From Acidobacteriaceae bacterium (GTDB lineage Bacteria > Acidobacteriota > Terriglobia > Terriglobales > SbA1): a DNA stretch of 6,609 nt. Shown in pieces: positions 5,706 through 6,609 of the stretch. The notes under the pieces were generated by a model. It was not told the origin of the DNA and made no database searches. It saw only the letters and a program-made list of their open reading frames with translations. How positions within the stretch are numbered: position 1 is the first letter of the stretch; every line of letters begins with the position of its first letter. The DNA is taken from contig JAFAGX010000209.1 in assembly GCA_019237515.1 (NCBI GenBank), positions 1 to 6,609 on the forward strand. Reading direction: 5' to 3'. A program made the translations under genes and the position numbers.

Positions 5706-6609
5706 CTGCCGATCCTCTCGGCGTACTCACCGGTGTGCATTTTATTGACGGCGACCACGCTTGTTGCGAGGGTGCGTTAGCAGCTGGCGCAAGGTTTGCT
5801 GCCGGATATCCAATCACTCCATCCACGGAAGTTGTCGAACGCTTTGCTGCCCGCGTTCCCACCGTTGGCGGCTGTTTCATTCAAATGGAAGATGAACTGG
5901 CGGCTTCCATCGCCCTGCAAGGCGCAGTCTGGGCTGGTGCCAAAGCTTTCACCGTCACGTCCGGACCTGGATTTTCCTTGATGGCAGAGCACATCGGCTA
6001 TGCCGCGATGACCGAAACTCCGTGCGTCTTCGTGGATGTGCAGCGCGGCGGACCCTCCACGGGTCTGCCCACACTGCCCGCCCAAGCTGATATGCAACAG
6101 GCAAGATGGGGATCGCACGGCGACTACGAAGTCATCGCGCTCTGCCCGAACTCTCCGCAGGAATGCTTCAATCTCACCATCAAGGCTTTCAACTTGGCTG
6201 AAGAATTTCGCGTCCCGGTGCTCGTAATGATGGATGAAGTGGTCGGACACATGACAGAGAAAGTCATCATCCCACCCGCCGAACAGATCGATGTCGTACC
6301 TCGCAAACACACCCACAAACGTGTTGACGAATACCTGCCCTATGAAACCAATGGTGACATGGTCCCAGAAATGGCGTTCGCCGGTGAAGGTTACAGATTT
6401 CATGTGACTGGACTTACCCACGACGAGCGCGGCTATCCGAACATGACCCCGCAAACGCAAGACAAGCTGGTCCGGCGTTTGCAGCAAAAAATTCAGTCCG
6501 CGGCTGGCCGCATCGCGATGTTCGAAGAGGATCAACTCGACGATGCCGATGTTGTGGTCGTCTCCTACGGAATCACTTCTCGCGTGGCGCAACGTGCAAT
6601 CGACATGGC
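5702..6609 (+). CDS. korA: 2-oxoacid:ferredoxin oxidoreductase alpha subunit, 3' end outside window
   Basis: Alpha subunit of a CoA-dependent 2-oxoacid:ferredoxin oxidoreductase, which together with the beta subunit decarboxylates a 2-oxoacid to acyl-CoA and reduces a ferredoxin. The frame is open for 302 codons with no stop and runs off the window. Family motifs in order are GYPITPSTE (35-43), MEDE (62-65), TSGPGFSLMAE (86-96) and RGGPSTGLPT (115-124), then ARWGSHGD (134-141), as expected for the pyruvate-ferredoxin-oxidoreductase N-terminal domain. The start of the second (transketolase-C-like) domain is near DADVVVVSYG (281-290). The GYPITPSTE and GGPSTGLPT forms fit the KorA/VorA type rather than pyruvate-specific PorA. 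There is no fused gamma domain before the motif block. The start is the GTG overlapping the delta stop codon. A beta-subunit gene should follow directly. The symbol is given as the closest type; a branched-chain 2-oxoacid enzyme (Vor) is the main alternative. Confidence 0.92.
   Translation, partial: MTADPLGVLTGVHFIDGDHACCEGALAAGARFAAGYPITPSTEVVERFAARVPTVGGCFIQMEDELAASIALQGAVWAGAKAFTVTSGPGFSLMAEHIGYAAMTETPCVFVDVQRGGPSTGLPTLPAQADMQQARWGSHGDYEVIALCPNSPQECFNLTIKAFNLAEEFRVPVLVMMDEVVGHMTEKVIIPPAEQIDVVPRKHTHKRVDEYLPYETNGDMVPEMAFAGEGYRFHVTGLTHDERGYPNMTPQTQDKLVRRLQQKIQSAAGRIAMFEEDQLDDADVVVVSYGITSRVAQRAIDM

Noticed and set aside
5777..6592. A 271-codon open frame on the minus strand opposite the alpha subunit
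   Set aside because: The plus-strand frame over the same bases is uninterrupted, starts with a ribosome binding site overlapping the delta stop codon, and carries all the KorA-type motifs. The minus-strand product has no recognisable motif and is best explained as a codon-bias shadow.

Overview
The window looks like a piece of a Gram-negative chromosome, most likely from the phylum Acidobacteriota. The main reason is a very large outer-membrane receptor with an N-terminal carboxypeptidase-regulatory-like domain, of the Oar-like TonB-dependent type that is strongly expanded in that phylum. The base composition is moderate, and all genes lie on the plus strand with little intergenic space. The phylum call is an inference from family knowledge; no marker gene is present.

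Left part (1-1553): the 3' portion of a site-2 (M50) intramembrane metalloprotease, whose reading frame is open to the left edge. It is followed after about 90 bases by a small multi-helix membrane protein of unknown function with several histidines near its membrane segments. Between this and the next gene is about 330 bp without a gene, holding a perfect 6-bp hairpin close to the downstream gene.

Centre (1884-5315): one 1143-residue TonB-dependent-receptor-like protein with a signal peptide, a carboxypeptidase-regulatory-like domain, a plug and a beta-barrel ending in Phe. Its only eight cysteines form four closely spaced pairs. A strong intrinsic terminator follows directly (5337-5364), so it ends its own transcription unit.

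Right part (5365-6609): the start of a 2-oxoacid:ferredoxin oxidoreductase operon. A short control region carries a near-consensus CRP/FNR-family palindrome about 30 bp upstream of a CATAAT -10-like element. Next come the delta (8-cysteine ferredoxin) subunit and the alpha (thiamine-diphosphate oxidoreductase N-domain) subunit, which overlap by GTGA. The alpha gene is cut by the right edge, and the beta subunit (and gamma, if separate) should lie beyond it. The delta subunit would carry electrons from CoA-dependent oxidative decarboxylation of a 2-oxoacid, catalysed by the alpha/beta part, to ferredoxin.

I see no mobile element, CRISPR array, tRNA or rRNA. Nothing here amounts to a clearly new system. 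The most useful leads are the CRP/FNR-like promoter arrangement before the oxidoreductase operon, the paired cysteines of the receptor, and the uncharacterised histidine-bearing membrane protein.
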